From contig OY752146.1 in assembly GCA_963573315.1 (NCBI GenBank), positions 558,001-622,000 of the forward strand: a stretch of DNA of 64,000 nucleotides. The letters run 5' to 3'. Each line of letters begins with the position of its first letter. Position 1 is the first letter of the stretch. This document shows, one piece after another, positions 1-8,753 of the stretch. The notes below the pieces were generated by a model. That model saw nothing but the letters and a program-made list of their open reading frames with translations. It did not search any database and had not been told where the DNA came from. This DNA is from Entomortierella parvispora (taxonomy: Eukaryota; Mortierellomycota; Mortierellomycetes; Mortierellales; Mortierellaceae). The position numbers and the translations under genes were made by a program.

Positions 1-1129
1 TCACGTCGTCCACTGGAACGCCCCGACTGAGGGCATTCGTAGCTGCCAAGGCGCGGACCTTGATACGAGACTGTCCCTCCTCCCGAGGCAGCTTGTCCAA
101 GAGCCTTCCGAGGTACTTGGAAATCCTCTGCGCGCTCAACCCTGACGTGCCAAAACTGACATCCCGAATCAGGGGTGTGAAGTCCAACTGCAGTAGCTGC
201 CTGTCAAACTTGTGATGTTGGCCTCTCGCCCGTGCGTCATGCTGCTCTGTACGCCTGCGGTATTCCTGATACACGCTCACAGGGCAGAGGATCCGTTCCT
301 CGTGTGGGTGGATCATGACATGCTTGACAATAGGCTGTCCGTTTCGGCGCTCTTTCGGTGAAACGATGACCATCTCTAGGGATCCTTTTCTCATTCGACA
401 CTGTGCTGCGTCCACGCATGCCAGATCGTCCGCTCTGAGGAAGCCAACCAATCCCAGCAAGAAGCAAGTCTTTGCCGTCAGTTGCTGGATGTCCATGGGC
501 TCGTTCTCGCCCATGTCTCGTATCGCCTTGATGATCGGGTCCAAATCGGTGTCGAGGTTCCGAACACGTTTGAGTGTGTTGCTCCCCATGATCCTGAGAA
601 AATCTGTCAAGTTCTCATCCGAGCGTAGCCCTTCCTGCCTATCCTGCGGGAAGAGCTTGAGAATTGTTGCCAGATATGCTCGAGCTGTCTGGGGCTTCCA
701 GGACTTAGACTCGAGCCCAAAGTTCAGGTAGTTCATGAGGTCAGTCGAAGTGGTGTCGTCTAGTTGTCGCTGACGCTCCTGCAGCCAACGTACGAATGCC
801 TGCTGACCTGATGAGCCCTTGGCATTCCTGGACCTGGCCGACTTGGAGTCAAAAAGTCGGAGCAGGACCCCAGAATCGGCTCCTGAAATCACAGCTTGTT
901 GCCGTCGACGCTCCAAGCTGTTAACTGCCACATTGGGTTGCGTTCCAGAGGCTGTGGGCTGTTCCCTGGAGCTGCTCTTACCATTGACCGCGGTACTGGA
1001 ATGGGCTCGTGCGTTGACATGGCTCGGATCGTAGGGTACCAGATCATTGCAGGCCACTGTGGTGTGATCACTGTCGCTCGGACCCTGTCCGTCCTGACCT
1101 TCTCCAGCACCCGATTGAGAAGGGACCAT
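1..1129 (-). CDS. DIRS tyrosine recombinase (partial)
   Basis: This frame is open from an ATG at 1129 to the left window edge, about 376 residues, and its C-terminus is missing. The N-terminal roughly 110 residues are Ser/Gln/Arg-rich. They are followed by a core-binding region containing the motif SWKPQTARAYLATILKLFP, then a catalytic-domain start with TCFLLGLVGFLRADDLA, where the Arg in FLRADDL is the likely first catalytic arginine. Further on are HPHEERILCP and KVRALAATNALSRGVPVDD, the segment that carries the second conserved Arg in DIRS recombinases. The nucleophilic tyrosine should lie beyond base 1. The frame overlaps the last 241 bases of the RT frame in a different register, as is usual in DIRS elements. 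A second, broken relative lies at 14805-15260. Confidence 0.8.
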   Translation of the reverse strand, partial: MVPSQSGAGEGQDGQGPSDSDHTTVACNDLVPYDPSHVNARAHSSTAVNGKSSSREQPTASGTQPNVAVNSLERRRQQAVISGADSGVLLRLFDSKSARSRNAKGSSGQQAFVRWLQERQRQLDDTTSTDLMNYLNFGLESKSWKPQTARAYLATILKLFPQDRQEGLRSDENLTDFLRIMGSNTLKRVRNLDTDLDPIIKAIRDMGENEPMDIQQLTAKTCFLLGLVGFLRADDLACVDAAQCRMRKGSLEMVIVSPKERRNGQPIVKHVMIHPHEERILCPVSVYQEYRRRTEQHDARARGQHHKFDRQLLQLDFTPLIRDVSFGTSGLSAQRISKYLGRLLDKLPREEGQSRIKVRALAATNALSRGVPVDDV

Positions 1130-2712
1130 GGGGGGCAGATGTACACTCGGCCCAGGTCCTTCCAGCTGAAGCTGAACGCGTCCTGCTTCCACGCAGTCTC
1201 TTCGTGTAGCCATGACACGTACCTGTGTGTCTTCGCGTTCGCTGCCGTGGCGAACAGATCGACTGAGTGAGGACCCCAAGTGGAGACGAGCTGTTGATAG
1301 AACGAGTTGCTGATCGACCACTCCAACTGTGCTATCATTCGCCTCGATGGTGAGTCGGCTGGATTGAATTGAGACGGTACGTACGTTGTCATGAGCCGCG
1401 TACCCGTCCTGATGCAATAATTCCAAATCCTTGTGGCCAGATCTAACAACGGTTGAGACCTGGTCCCTCCGAATTTGTTGATCTGCGCAATCGCTGTCGT
1501 GTTGTCGCAGATGACTTGAATTGTCTTGCCCCGCATGTCTGTGAGGTTCACCAGATGCCATATCACCTTCAGTTCCTTGTAATTGATGTGATGAGGTTGT
1601 TCCTCCGGTGTCCATAGCTTCGAGATCTCCACGTCCTCGTAGACTATTCCCCATGCTTCCTGCGACGCATCCGTGAACACATCGATTTCCGACCTCTGGG
1701 GGAGGAATCCCTGACCATTCCATGTCGACAGGCTCTTGCACCACCACTGCAGGTCCTCTCTCGATCGGTGGTCCAGTGTGACAGATCCCGTCCATGGGCA
1801 ATTCCTTGCTAGGGCCTTGTTCTGGACCTGGATGAGCTGTCGTGTCTTGAGTCGCGCTGGGAAGATGGCTACCGTCATGGCCATCGCTCTCCCTATGAAT
1901 GACGCCAACCTCTTGAGCGGGACGGTGGCTGTCTGCAGCAGCTTGGTGGCTTCCCTCCGAAGGTCGCGAATCTTGTTCCCTGGCACTGACAACGCCATCT
2001 TGACAGTGTCTATGCGGAATCCCAGGTGATTGATCTGTTGCGAGGGAGTGAGCATTGACTTCTCGTGTTTGATGAGAAATCCCAGTCGTTCCAGCTGTTG
2101 ACGTACCATAAGCGTGTGTCGCTCCGACTCTTCTTTGCTTGTGGCTGCGACCAAAATATCGTCGAGATATGCTGAAATGCGGATCCCCTGCTTGCGTGCC
2201 CATTGTAGGATGGGTCGTATGATCTTGGTGAAGACGTACGGAGATAGTGACAGGCCGAACGGTAGGGTCCTGAACTGATAAGTCTTCCCGTGCCATCGAA
2301 AGCGTAGGTATCGTCGACTTTCCGCTTGTACTGCCACGTGGAGGAACGCGTCGCTTAAGTCTATCGATGTCATCCAGTCCTTTGGTCGTAGCATCTGGCA
2401 GATGTGAGTGAGCGTCTCCATTTTGAAATGTGGCGCCTTCAGGTACTGGTTGAGTGGTCGGAGGTTGAGAACAGGTCGAAGTCCCCCTGTTTTCTTCGGT
2501 ATGGTGAAGAGACGGCTGTAAAAGCCCATACCGCTGCATTCTTCGATAGCCCTTTTTTGTAATAAAGAAAGGATTTCTTTGTTTATCTCCTCCTTCTCCG
2601 CCGGTGTGGTGTAGGGGTCGTGAATTGGGGGAAGGCGCAATGGTGGAGGTTTGCTGAAGATGATCGAGTATCCCTTGCTGACAATGTTGTTGATCCAAGT
2701 CGAATCCGTCAT
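889..2712 (-). CDS. DIRS reverse transcriptase / RNase H / methylase-like polyprotein
   Basis: The 607-residue product carries a reverse transcriptase with the catalytic motif AYLDDILVA. An RNase H follows, with acidic residues in DVFTDAS, the glutamate of NYKELK, the aspartate of VICDNTTAI and NPADSPSR. The last third contains VDLFATAAN and a YICPPWSLL motif, matching the adenine-methylase-like domain of unknown role found in DIRS polyproteins. The first ATG is at 2712, but the frame is open back to a TAG near 2833. That upstream part includes GARLLRFKREWEEM, a motif normally part of DIRS RTs, so translation may start by frameshifting from Gag rather than at this ATG. The 3' end overlaps the recombinase frame. 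Confidence 0.9.
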   Translation of the reverse strand: MTDSTWINNIVSKGYSIIFSKPPPLRLPPIHDPYTTPAEKEEINKEILSLLQKRAIEECSGMGFYSRLFTIPKKTGGLRPVLNLRPLNQYLKAPHFKMETLTHICQMLRPKDWMTSIDLSDAFLHVAVQAESRRYLRFRWHGKTYQFRTLPFGLSLSPYVFTKIIRPILQWARKQGIRISAYLDDILVAATSKEESERHTLMVRQQLERLGFLIKHEKSMLTPSQQINHLGFRIDTVKMALSVPGNKIRDLRREATKLLQTATVPLKRLASFIGRAMAMTVAIFPARLKTRQLIQVQNKALARNCPWTGSVTLDHRSREDLQWWCKSLSTWNGQGFLPQRSEIDVFTDASQEAWGIVYEDVEISKLWTPEEQPHHINYKELKVIWHLVNLTDMRGKTIQVICDNTTAIAQINKFGGTRSQPLLDLATRIWNYCIRTGTRLMTTYVPSQFNPADSPSRRMIAQLEWSISNSFYQQLVSTWGPHSVDLFATAANAKTHRYVSWLHEETAWKQDAFSFSWKDLGRVYICPPWSLLNRVLEKVRTDRVRATVITPQWPAMIWYPTIRAMSTHEPIPVPRSMVRAAPGNSPQPLERNPMWQLTAWSVDGNKL

Positions 2713-2750
2713 CTCCTCCCATTCCCGTTTGAATCTGAGAAGGCGTGCTC

Positions 2751-3701
2751 CTACTGGCGCTCCTTCTCTGATCCGTTTCCCTTGTCTCTTGAGGACTTGT
2801 CGCTCCGGGCTGGCTTCCTGTCCTTGTAAGAGCTACCGTACTTGCTGCCACTGTCGCGGCTGCTTGACGATTCTCCTGATGTGTCGGATGTCTTCCTGTC
2901 CGATCTCTCTGGGAGCGTCTTCTTGAACCTGGGCTTCTTGTAGGCTGTCTTGCCGCTGTCCTCCTTACTGGTCGGCTTACTGTAAGTCTTCTTGATGAGG
3001 TCTGCAGTTGCTCGACGTTTTGCCACCTCCTCAAGAGTGAGCATAGCGGATTCCTTGGTTTCCGTGTTCGGGATGCCCAGGTGGCGGAGGTGAACGTCCT
3101 GACGCATGATTCCCAATTTCGACGCGTCATTGGATGCCAGGATGCGTGCGGTGTTGAGGAACGAGAGAACTTGCTGTCCCCAGACTGTACGCACAAAGTC
3201 AGGCGAGGAGACAATGTCGTCTGCAAGTGTGTCGTACATCCGAGTGGTGTTGGCGATGAAACTTTGAGCCTTGCCCAGGTCCTGGTCGTGTCTGCGGGCT
3301 GCTTCTGGCAGACTGATGGCATGATGATGCTGAATGACCTGAGGGGGCTTGTAATCCATGCCTTCAGTGTAGTGATAATCGTTCCAATCGAAGTGCTTAT
3401 GTCCTGGAGGGAGGACGGTGTTGTAGAATTCGGTTTGGGTGATCGCAGGGTACTGTTCCTGTAGTTCCGGGTACCGTAAAAGAGTGGTTGCTCGTTCGGT
3501 CTTGTATACCACTTGTCCAGGTCGGACCTCGCTCTCGGGAGCAGCTTCCCGAAGCTGTTTGATGGTCGCGTCCTGATCAGATATCTTACTGGCTTGGTCA
3601 GAGATCTGGTTGGCTTGCTCAGAGACCTTGCTGGACAGGTCTTGGACCATTGCCGCCAAGACGGCAAGATCGAAGTTGGGTGGATTGGTGGCATTGGGCA
3701 T
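2751..3701 (-). CDS. DIRS Gag-like protein
   Basis: This 316-residue protein has an N-terminal heptad-like coiled coil (repeats of QANQISDQASKISDQ, about residues 20-50). A central globular region follows, and the tail is Lys/Ser/Asp-rich and strongly basic-acidic (about residues 235-316). No zinc knuckle is visible. Its place upstream of the RT and its composition fit the nucleocapsid-like first ORF of DIRS elements. Its last 83 bases overlap the open RT frame in another register. The assignment rests on position and composition rather than on a recognised domain. Confidence 0.7.
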   Translation of the reverse strand: MPNATNPPNFDLAVLAAMVQDLSSKVSEQANQISDQASKISDQDATIKQLREAAPESEVRPGQVVYKTERATTLLRYPELQEQYPAITQTEFYNTVLPPGHKHFDWNDYHYTEGMDYKPPQVIQHHHAISLPEAARRHDQDLGKAQSFIANTTRMYDTLADDIVSSPDFVRTVWGQQVLSFLNTARILASNDASKLGIMRQDVHLRHLGIPNTETKESAMLTLEEVAKRRATADLIKKTYSKPTSKEDSGKTAYKKPRFKKTLPERSDRKTSDTSGESSSSRDSGSKYGSSYKDRKPARSDKSSRDKGNGSEKERQ

Positions 3702-4192
3702 GAGGATCAGGATCAGTCTACTGGATTTTCAGATGGGAATGCCCAAAAGCGTGAAAAAGAAAGATGGAGATCAAGAGATGCATCAGTCCCTTAGTGTAGA
3801 GCACTTTTTTCTTTGGAGTCACGTGAGATCAATAAAAGAAAGATACACACAGATAGAGTCCCTTGGAGGGGGAAGAATAATGAAGAAAGGGAACCCATGG
3901 ATGGATGACTAGAGAAGGAAGAAAGGGAATCCATGGATGGATGAGTAGAGAAGGAAGGAAAAAAGGGTGATGAGAGAAGAAAAAGGGGGGAAGGGTGTCC
4001 ATGCATGCGGTGAAAGGGCCAACACAGGAGGCGTTTGAAGCAAAAAACCAATGGGACACCTACCGTTCTGCACGATTTGGCAAGTCTTTCTTAGACGCAA
4101 GAAACGACATCGCTCACTAACATCGCTCCTCTCTTGCAAATTGTGTAGTCGAACGCGCACAATCTACGATTCTTCCGAAGACTTGAATCAAA
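3702..4192. other. DIRS 5' flank with purine-rich tandem repeat
   Basis: No gene is supported here. The stretch 3885-3965 has two copies of a roughly 37-base unit with the core GGGAATCCATGGATGGATGA, followed by AGAGAAGGAAGG-type purine runs and AGGGTGTCCATGCATGC. Related purine-rich blocks with the same GAATCCATGG core occur at 13555-13605 and 50800-50900, so this may be a terminal or internal part of a dispersed element. Short open frames here are low-complexity and unlikely to be real. Confidence 0.45.
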
Positions 4193-4428
4193 GGAGCAAT
4201 GAGGATGCATGTGATTCTGTGCTCTTTCTCATAAATTTCTCATAAATTGGTTTTAGCCCGTGAAAATTTTTTGTATCTCTGGCGAAGGATAGCTTTATGG
4301 GAACCGGGCTCGTTGTCTTCCCTCGAGCTTCTTAGGATAGGCCCCATCGTGGAGGATGAACGGGTCAAGTTTCAGGACTCCAGGTTCTGAAAAGAAGGAG
4401 CAATGCTGCTGCATGTGATTCTGTGCTC
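4193..4428 (+). repeat. 32-bp direct repeat pair upstream of the sugar transporter
   Basis: A 32-base sequence starting GGAGCAATG and ending GCATGTGATTCTGTGCTC occurs at 4193-4224 and again at 4397-4428, differing at about five positions in the middle. The copies lie 476 and 272 bases upstream of the transporter ATG. They could be duplicated upstream regulatory sites or remnants of an insertion; the sequence alone does not decide. A TATA-like GATAAAAAGG lies at about 4642, some 50 bases before the ATG at 4700. Confidence 0.5.
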
Positions 4429-4699
4429 GTCATTTCTGCTCTCCACAGGCAACAGCTCGATGGCCAAAAGAAGACTGTGTTGCCTTTGTGCGACTCATCG
4501 CGTGCTGTCTATGTGTCGAATCCACCAATGAAAGGCAATTCCATAGGACAGGTGGTCATGCCAATAAAATGTCACAAGAGCACAGCGACTGAAAACAGCT
4601 TCTCCAACCGCGAATCGCGCTTGCAAATGTGGGAGGTCACAGGATAAAAAGGCCGTACTTTGGCAAAGAAAAAAAAATATCTTACTTCCCTCATTAATC

Positions 4700-6340
4700 A
4701 TGTCAAAACAAGACTCCAAAACTGGTGTGGTCGCCGCCGAAAACCCTGACCTTGCATCCGAAAGCGTTGACCGTGCCGCCGAAAACCTTGACCGTGTCGA
4801 AGCCCCAGTTACATGGCGCACTTACGCCATGTGCGTTTTCGCCTCCTTCGGAGGCATCTTCTTCGGTTACGATTCCGGATACATTGGTGGTGTCCAGGGT
4901 ATGGACTACTTCATCAAGATGATCAACGGCCCCGATGCCACTGCACTTTCGTCTTCGCAATCATCTCTTATCGTCTCTATTCTCTCTGCTGGTACCTTCT
5001 GCGGTGCTCTCATCGCTGGTGACCTTGCTGATTACTTTGGTCGTCGCTTTACAATCATTCTTGGTAGCGCTGTCTTCATTGTTGGTGTCGCCCTCCAAAC
5101 TGCCTCTGCTGGTCTTGCTCTTCTTGTCGTTGGTCGTGTCGTTGCTGGTTTCGGTGTTGGCTTCGTCTCTGCCATTATCATTCTTTACATGTCTGAAATT
5201 GCTCCCAAGAAGGTCCGTGGTGCCATCGTCTCTGGCTACCAATTCTGCATCACCATTGGTTTGCTTCTCGCTGCCTGCGTCACCTACGCCACCGAAAAAT
5301 TCGAAAACTCTGGCTCTTACCGTATTCCAATTGGTTTGCAAATGCTCTGGGCTTTGATCCTTGGTACCGGTCTGATACTCCTCCCCGAATCCCCCCGTTA
5401 CTTCATCAAGAAGGGAAAGATCGAGGAAGCTCGCAAGGCTTTGGGCCGTGTCCGTGGTCAAGACCCCAACTCTCACTACGTCGAGGATGAATTGAACGAA
5501 ATCCGTGCAAACCACGAATTTGAAAAGCGCATGACCCCCGAGACTGGCTACTTTGGCTCCTGGCTCCTCTGCTTCAGCGGTTCCATCGGTCTCGCTAGCT
5601 CCAACGTCCGCAAGACTCTCTTGGGTATCACTCTTCAAATGATGCAACAGTGGACTGGCGTCAACTTTATCTTCTACTACTCTACTATTTTCTTGCAGGG
5701 AACTGGCGCCGTCAGCAACCCCTTCCTCATGTCCCTCATCTTCACCCTCGTCAACGTACTCTCCACTCCTTTCTCCTTCTATTTTGTCGAACGCTTCGGT
5801 CGTCGAACCATGCTTATCTGGGGTGCCATCGGTATGACTGTCTGTGAATTCATTGTCGCTATCGTCGGTGTCACTGTTGGTTTCAACCACACCCACGTTG
5901 TTGATGGTGTCACCATCGCCAACAACATCGCCGCTGTCAATGCCCAGATTGCCTTCATTGCCATCTACATTTTCTGCTTTGCCACCACCTGGGGTCCCGG
6001 TGCCTGGGTTCTTATTGGTGAAATCTTCCCTATTACCATCCGTTCTCGTGGTGTCGCCCTTTCCACTGCCTCCAACTGGTTCTGGAACTTCATTATCGGT
6101 TTCATCACTCCCTACTTGGTCGGTTCCCAATATGCCAACTTGCAATCCAGCGTCTTCTTCCTCTGGGGTGCTCTTTGCGCCCTCTGCGTTGTCTACGCTT
6201 ACTTCCTTGTTCCCGAAACCAAGGGTCTTACTCTTGAACAAGTTGACCAAATGTTGGATGAAGTCTCTCCTCGCAAGTCTGCTGCCTGGAAGCCCACCAC
6301 CACCTTCGTCACCATGGAGAAGAAGCATACTACTGCTTAA
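4700..6340 (+). CDS. MFS sugar transporter (hexose-type), intronless
   Basis: The 546-residue product is a major facilitator of the sugar-porter family with about 12 membrane helices, acting as a proton-coupled or facilitative monosaccharide carrier at the plasma membrane. Family marks visible are FGYDSGYIGG in helix 1, DYFGRR in the helix 2-3 loop, PESPRYFIKKGK before the central loop, QQWTGVNFIFYYS in helix 7, GRRTML in the helix 8-9 loop and LVPETKGLTLEQVD at the C-terminus. The N-terminal 35 residues are hydrophilic with a repeated AAEN(P/L)D pattern. It is a single exon, unlike most neighbours, and third positions are strongly C-biased, which suggests high expression. The substrate cannot be fixed from sequence. 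A run of about 28 T follows at 6442-6469. Confidence 0.95.
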   Translation: MSKQDSKTGVVAAENPDLASESVDRAAENLDRVEAPVTWRTYAMCVFASFGGIFFGYDSGYIGGVQGMDYFIKMINGPDATALSSSQSSLIVSILSAGTFCGALIAGDLADYFGRRFTIILGSAVFIVGVALQTASAGLALLVVGRVVAGFGVGFVSAIIILYMSEIAPKKVRGAIVSGYQFCITIGLLLAACVTYATEKFENSGSYRIPIGLQMLWALILGTGLILLPESPRYFIKKGKIEEARKALGRVRGQDPNSHYVEDELNEIRANHEFEKRMTPETGYFGSWLLCFSGSIGLASSNVRKTLLGITLQMMQQWTGVNFIFYYSTIFLQGTGAVSNPFLMSLIFTLVNVLSTPFSFYFVERFGRRTMLIWGAIGMTVCEFIVAIVGVTVGFNHTHVVDGVTIANNIAAVNAQIAFIAIYIFCFATTWGPGAWVLIGEIFPITIRSRGVALSTASNWFWNFIIGFITPYLVGSQYANLQSSVFFLWGALCALCVVYAYFLVPETKGLTLEQVDQMLDEVSPRKSAAWKPTTTFVTMEKKHTTA

Positions 6341-6639
6341 AAGAAATAGTTCTAAGCTTGCACAGCAACCTTTTTTTCGTTGAACTTATATGAATAGTTA
6401 TTTACCTGGAATTATCAATACAATCAAAAACACAATTCCTATTTTTTTTTTTTTTTTTTTTTTTTTTTTCATTCTGGCATCCTTTGGGATTGTGTGATCG
6501 TTCTTATTTTACCAATCCCTTCGTCTCGTGTCGAGTCGCCTGGAGAATCTTGACCATTTATTCATGGCTCCATCAAAGACGCAAAACTTGAAGAAATGAT
6601 CTGTTTTATTGATCTTCAATATCTACAAACGCATGTTCT

Positions 6640-7730
6640 TTTTCCTTAGTCCCTCACGAATAAAGTTGATCGTTTTATCTTTGTAGGTGACCCCGAGTGT
6701 TGCAATAACGAAACATCATCTTTCTTTACCTTGGCCACAATGATGTCTACAAGCTGACTTTGCCTCTGCAGAGCCTTCTTGCGCATGGGTATAAAGGTAG
6801 GCTGGATCGATCTCCTTCGTCTCTGCAATTAAGCCATGATACACGATCCAGAGAACACGAGGGGTCAGATTTTTGTTATCGGGAAGCATTAGATATCCTG
6901 TAGTGGATAGATCAGAAGAATTAAGAAGCGAGCGAGCCAAGTTTGAGTATGTGGTGGTGGTGGTGTTTTTATCAGAGATAAAGAGAAGATCGAAGAGTTC
7001 GACTGTGATGGTTGATATTGTTGTTATCTCTGTTGTTGCAGTGGTGGTGGTGTTCCATAAGGAGGTTGGGGTGGTAGTAACTGGCGCGGTTGTTGTTGCA
7101 CAGCATACTTGAGATTGGAAACCGTCGCCACTGACAACGAAAGGTCATCTTATTGATGCTAGAGGTGGGACTGAATGCCGAAGATGGACCCAGTGCTGTA
7201 GTTGCCACTCATCCTGCCGATTCTGTCGTTCCTCCTGTTGGACAAACTTTTCCATGCAGTAGTCCTGAGAGTAATAGAGGGACGATTAGAGTCATATCAG
7301 AAACGTACCCTCCAATCGGCGATGCGGCCGCGGTATCAATACAACGTCCTGTCAAGGTCCGGCGTTGCCTAAAAAGTCATCAAGGACTTTTAATGCGGAG
7401 CTCTTGATTGATTTTTTTCTTTCTTCTGGCGTCATAATTTCCCGTCTTTCTCTCTCTTCCTCCGTTTCCTTAGTGGGTCTTGCTCTCTCTTTCTGAGGTA
7501 TTGACTTCTTTGGTGCGCTTGCTTCGTGGCCGCAGGCGCCATAAGAGTTGTCTGTGGTTGAGCTCCTTGTTATATCCTTTCGGACCCCTTTTGTGCGCCT
7601 GAGGCTTGGACATTAGGGATGCCAGGCTCTGATACAGTGACAGTATCTTTAGCCAGGTGTTTGTTCGAGGCGTGTCGTTTCCGAGATGGTCCTGGCTCCA
7701 GCTAAGAAGGTAGCGTTGAATTAACATGTG
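6640..7730 (-). pseudogene. Unassigned minus-strand coding remnant
   Basis: The minus strand carries several protein-like frames interrupted by stops or frame changes. These are a Lys/Glu-rich segment around 7380-7500 (containing MTPEERKKSIKSS), a Gln-rich segment near 7180-7250 after a possible intron (GTACGT donor near 7310, CAG acceptor near 7263), and an open frame ending at 6716 with Thr/Asn-rich sequence followed by SNLARSLLNSSDLSTTGYLM. The pieces do not join into one frame without invoking extra introns or decay. No family is recognised. It may be a degraded fungal gene or a poorly resolved spliced one. Confidence 0.3.
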
Positions 7731-8753
7731 GTGCTTGTCCCTGCAGAACCCCGTCGGGCTACATTATTAAGAATGAAATGAGATGCTCCATTTGTTAGCA
7801 CTCTTTGGTATCTTCCATGCCATCCATGGTGGCCCGCAATTTTGCGCTACTACCAAGATTCGTCTCTGCATTGGTAGAAGATTTCTTTGCTAAGTTGTCG
7901 TCTTCAGTCTGCGGGCTATGTTGGTTTGATTGATCGACGACGGTGTTGTTTGTTGCTCTCACAGCGAAGGAAGAAAGGAATCAATTGAGAGATTGTGTCG
8001 AAATGTAGGACCAGGATGAATCAGGAGACAAGGAGAAAGGAAATGATTGAAGACGCGAGCGAGATGTGTTCGTAAGAGCCGACATCGAAGGATCAAAAAG
8101 CAACGTCGCCATGAACGCTTGGCTGCCACAAGGCCAGTGCTCTCAATAACAGCGTGTGTCGCGATCGACAGGGTGGCTTGGCTCTCTTTTTGGCATGGTG
8201 CATCGCATCGCACGCCCCTCTCCGGACCCAATGAAATTACATGGTCGTACTTCGGAAGTCCGCAAAAAATCTCATGTATAACACTTTCTATCTCTACGCA
8301 CGCATGTTGTGAGAAGTCCGAAGGTCCAGAGTGCGGCTCCTTCAAGGAAATCATCGGTTTTCTTGATAAAATTTCAATATGGGGAGTGGTTGCCCACCCG
8401 GTTGTCGAGATTTAGGGATTGTTTAGGGATTGAGCTCAAATCCAGCCGCTATAGTAGTCGGGTAAGGACACTCTAAATACTTGGAGCCCACTCGAATTCA
8501 TTGCGGGAATACCGACCACGCGCCGACGCAAAGTGTCACCTGTAGTAAAGCTACTATTCTTCTGTTGGCTGGATAAAAGATCACGCGCGATCACGTGGTA
8601 AAAGACTTGCGCAGTCTTGCGTCGTCTTCTGACGTGATGGTGATCCGTGCGTTAAAAAGGGACTCGCTGCGCTCTTCTTTTCTCACGCTTACTTCTCCAC
8701 ACACACGCACGCACACGCATACACACATACACAATTAAACACACGCACACATC
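7731..8753. other. Repeat-bearing intergenic region and promoter of the next gene
   Basis: No gene is supported. Positions 8070-8140 hold a copy of a dispersed repeat containing AAGAGCCGACATCGAAGG and ATGAACGCTTGGCTGCC; related copies are at 45930-45975 (plus) and 49841-49880 (inverted). Nearby, GCGATCGACAGGGTGGCTTG at 8160-8185 resembles 13615-13640. Just before the gene at 8754 is a CA-rich leader (8697-8750). A palindromic stretch around 8580-8620 (TCACGCGCGATCACGTG) may be regulatory. Confidence 0.4.

Larger units (their letters stand above)
1..3760 (-). mobile_element. DIRS-type retrotransposon, truncated by window edge
   Basis: Three overlapping or closely spaced minus-strand reading frames follow the order typical of DIRS elements: a Gag-like protein (2751-3701), a reverse transcriptase/RNase H/methylase-like protein (889-2712) and a tyrosine recombinase (from 1129 off the left edge). 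DIRS elements integrate with a tyrosine recombinase instead of a DDE integrase and carry split or inverted terminal repeats. The frames are long and have no internal stops, so the copy may be recent or active. The right boundary is set only approximately, just upstream of the Gag start, and no terminal repeat could be paired because the other end lies outside the window. Confidence 0.85.

Noticed and set aside
4961-6328. 455-residue minus-strand open frame opposite the sugar transporter
   Set aside because: It is an antisense shadow of a strongly codon-biased gene; the plus strand encodes a full-length transporter with all family motifs.
6720-6940. Small protein-coding gene ending at 6716 (minus)
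   Set aside because: The frame continues upstream without a convincing start and changes register; kept only as part of an unassigned remnant.
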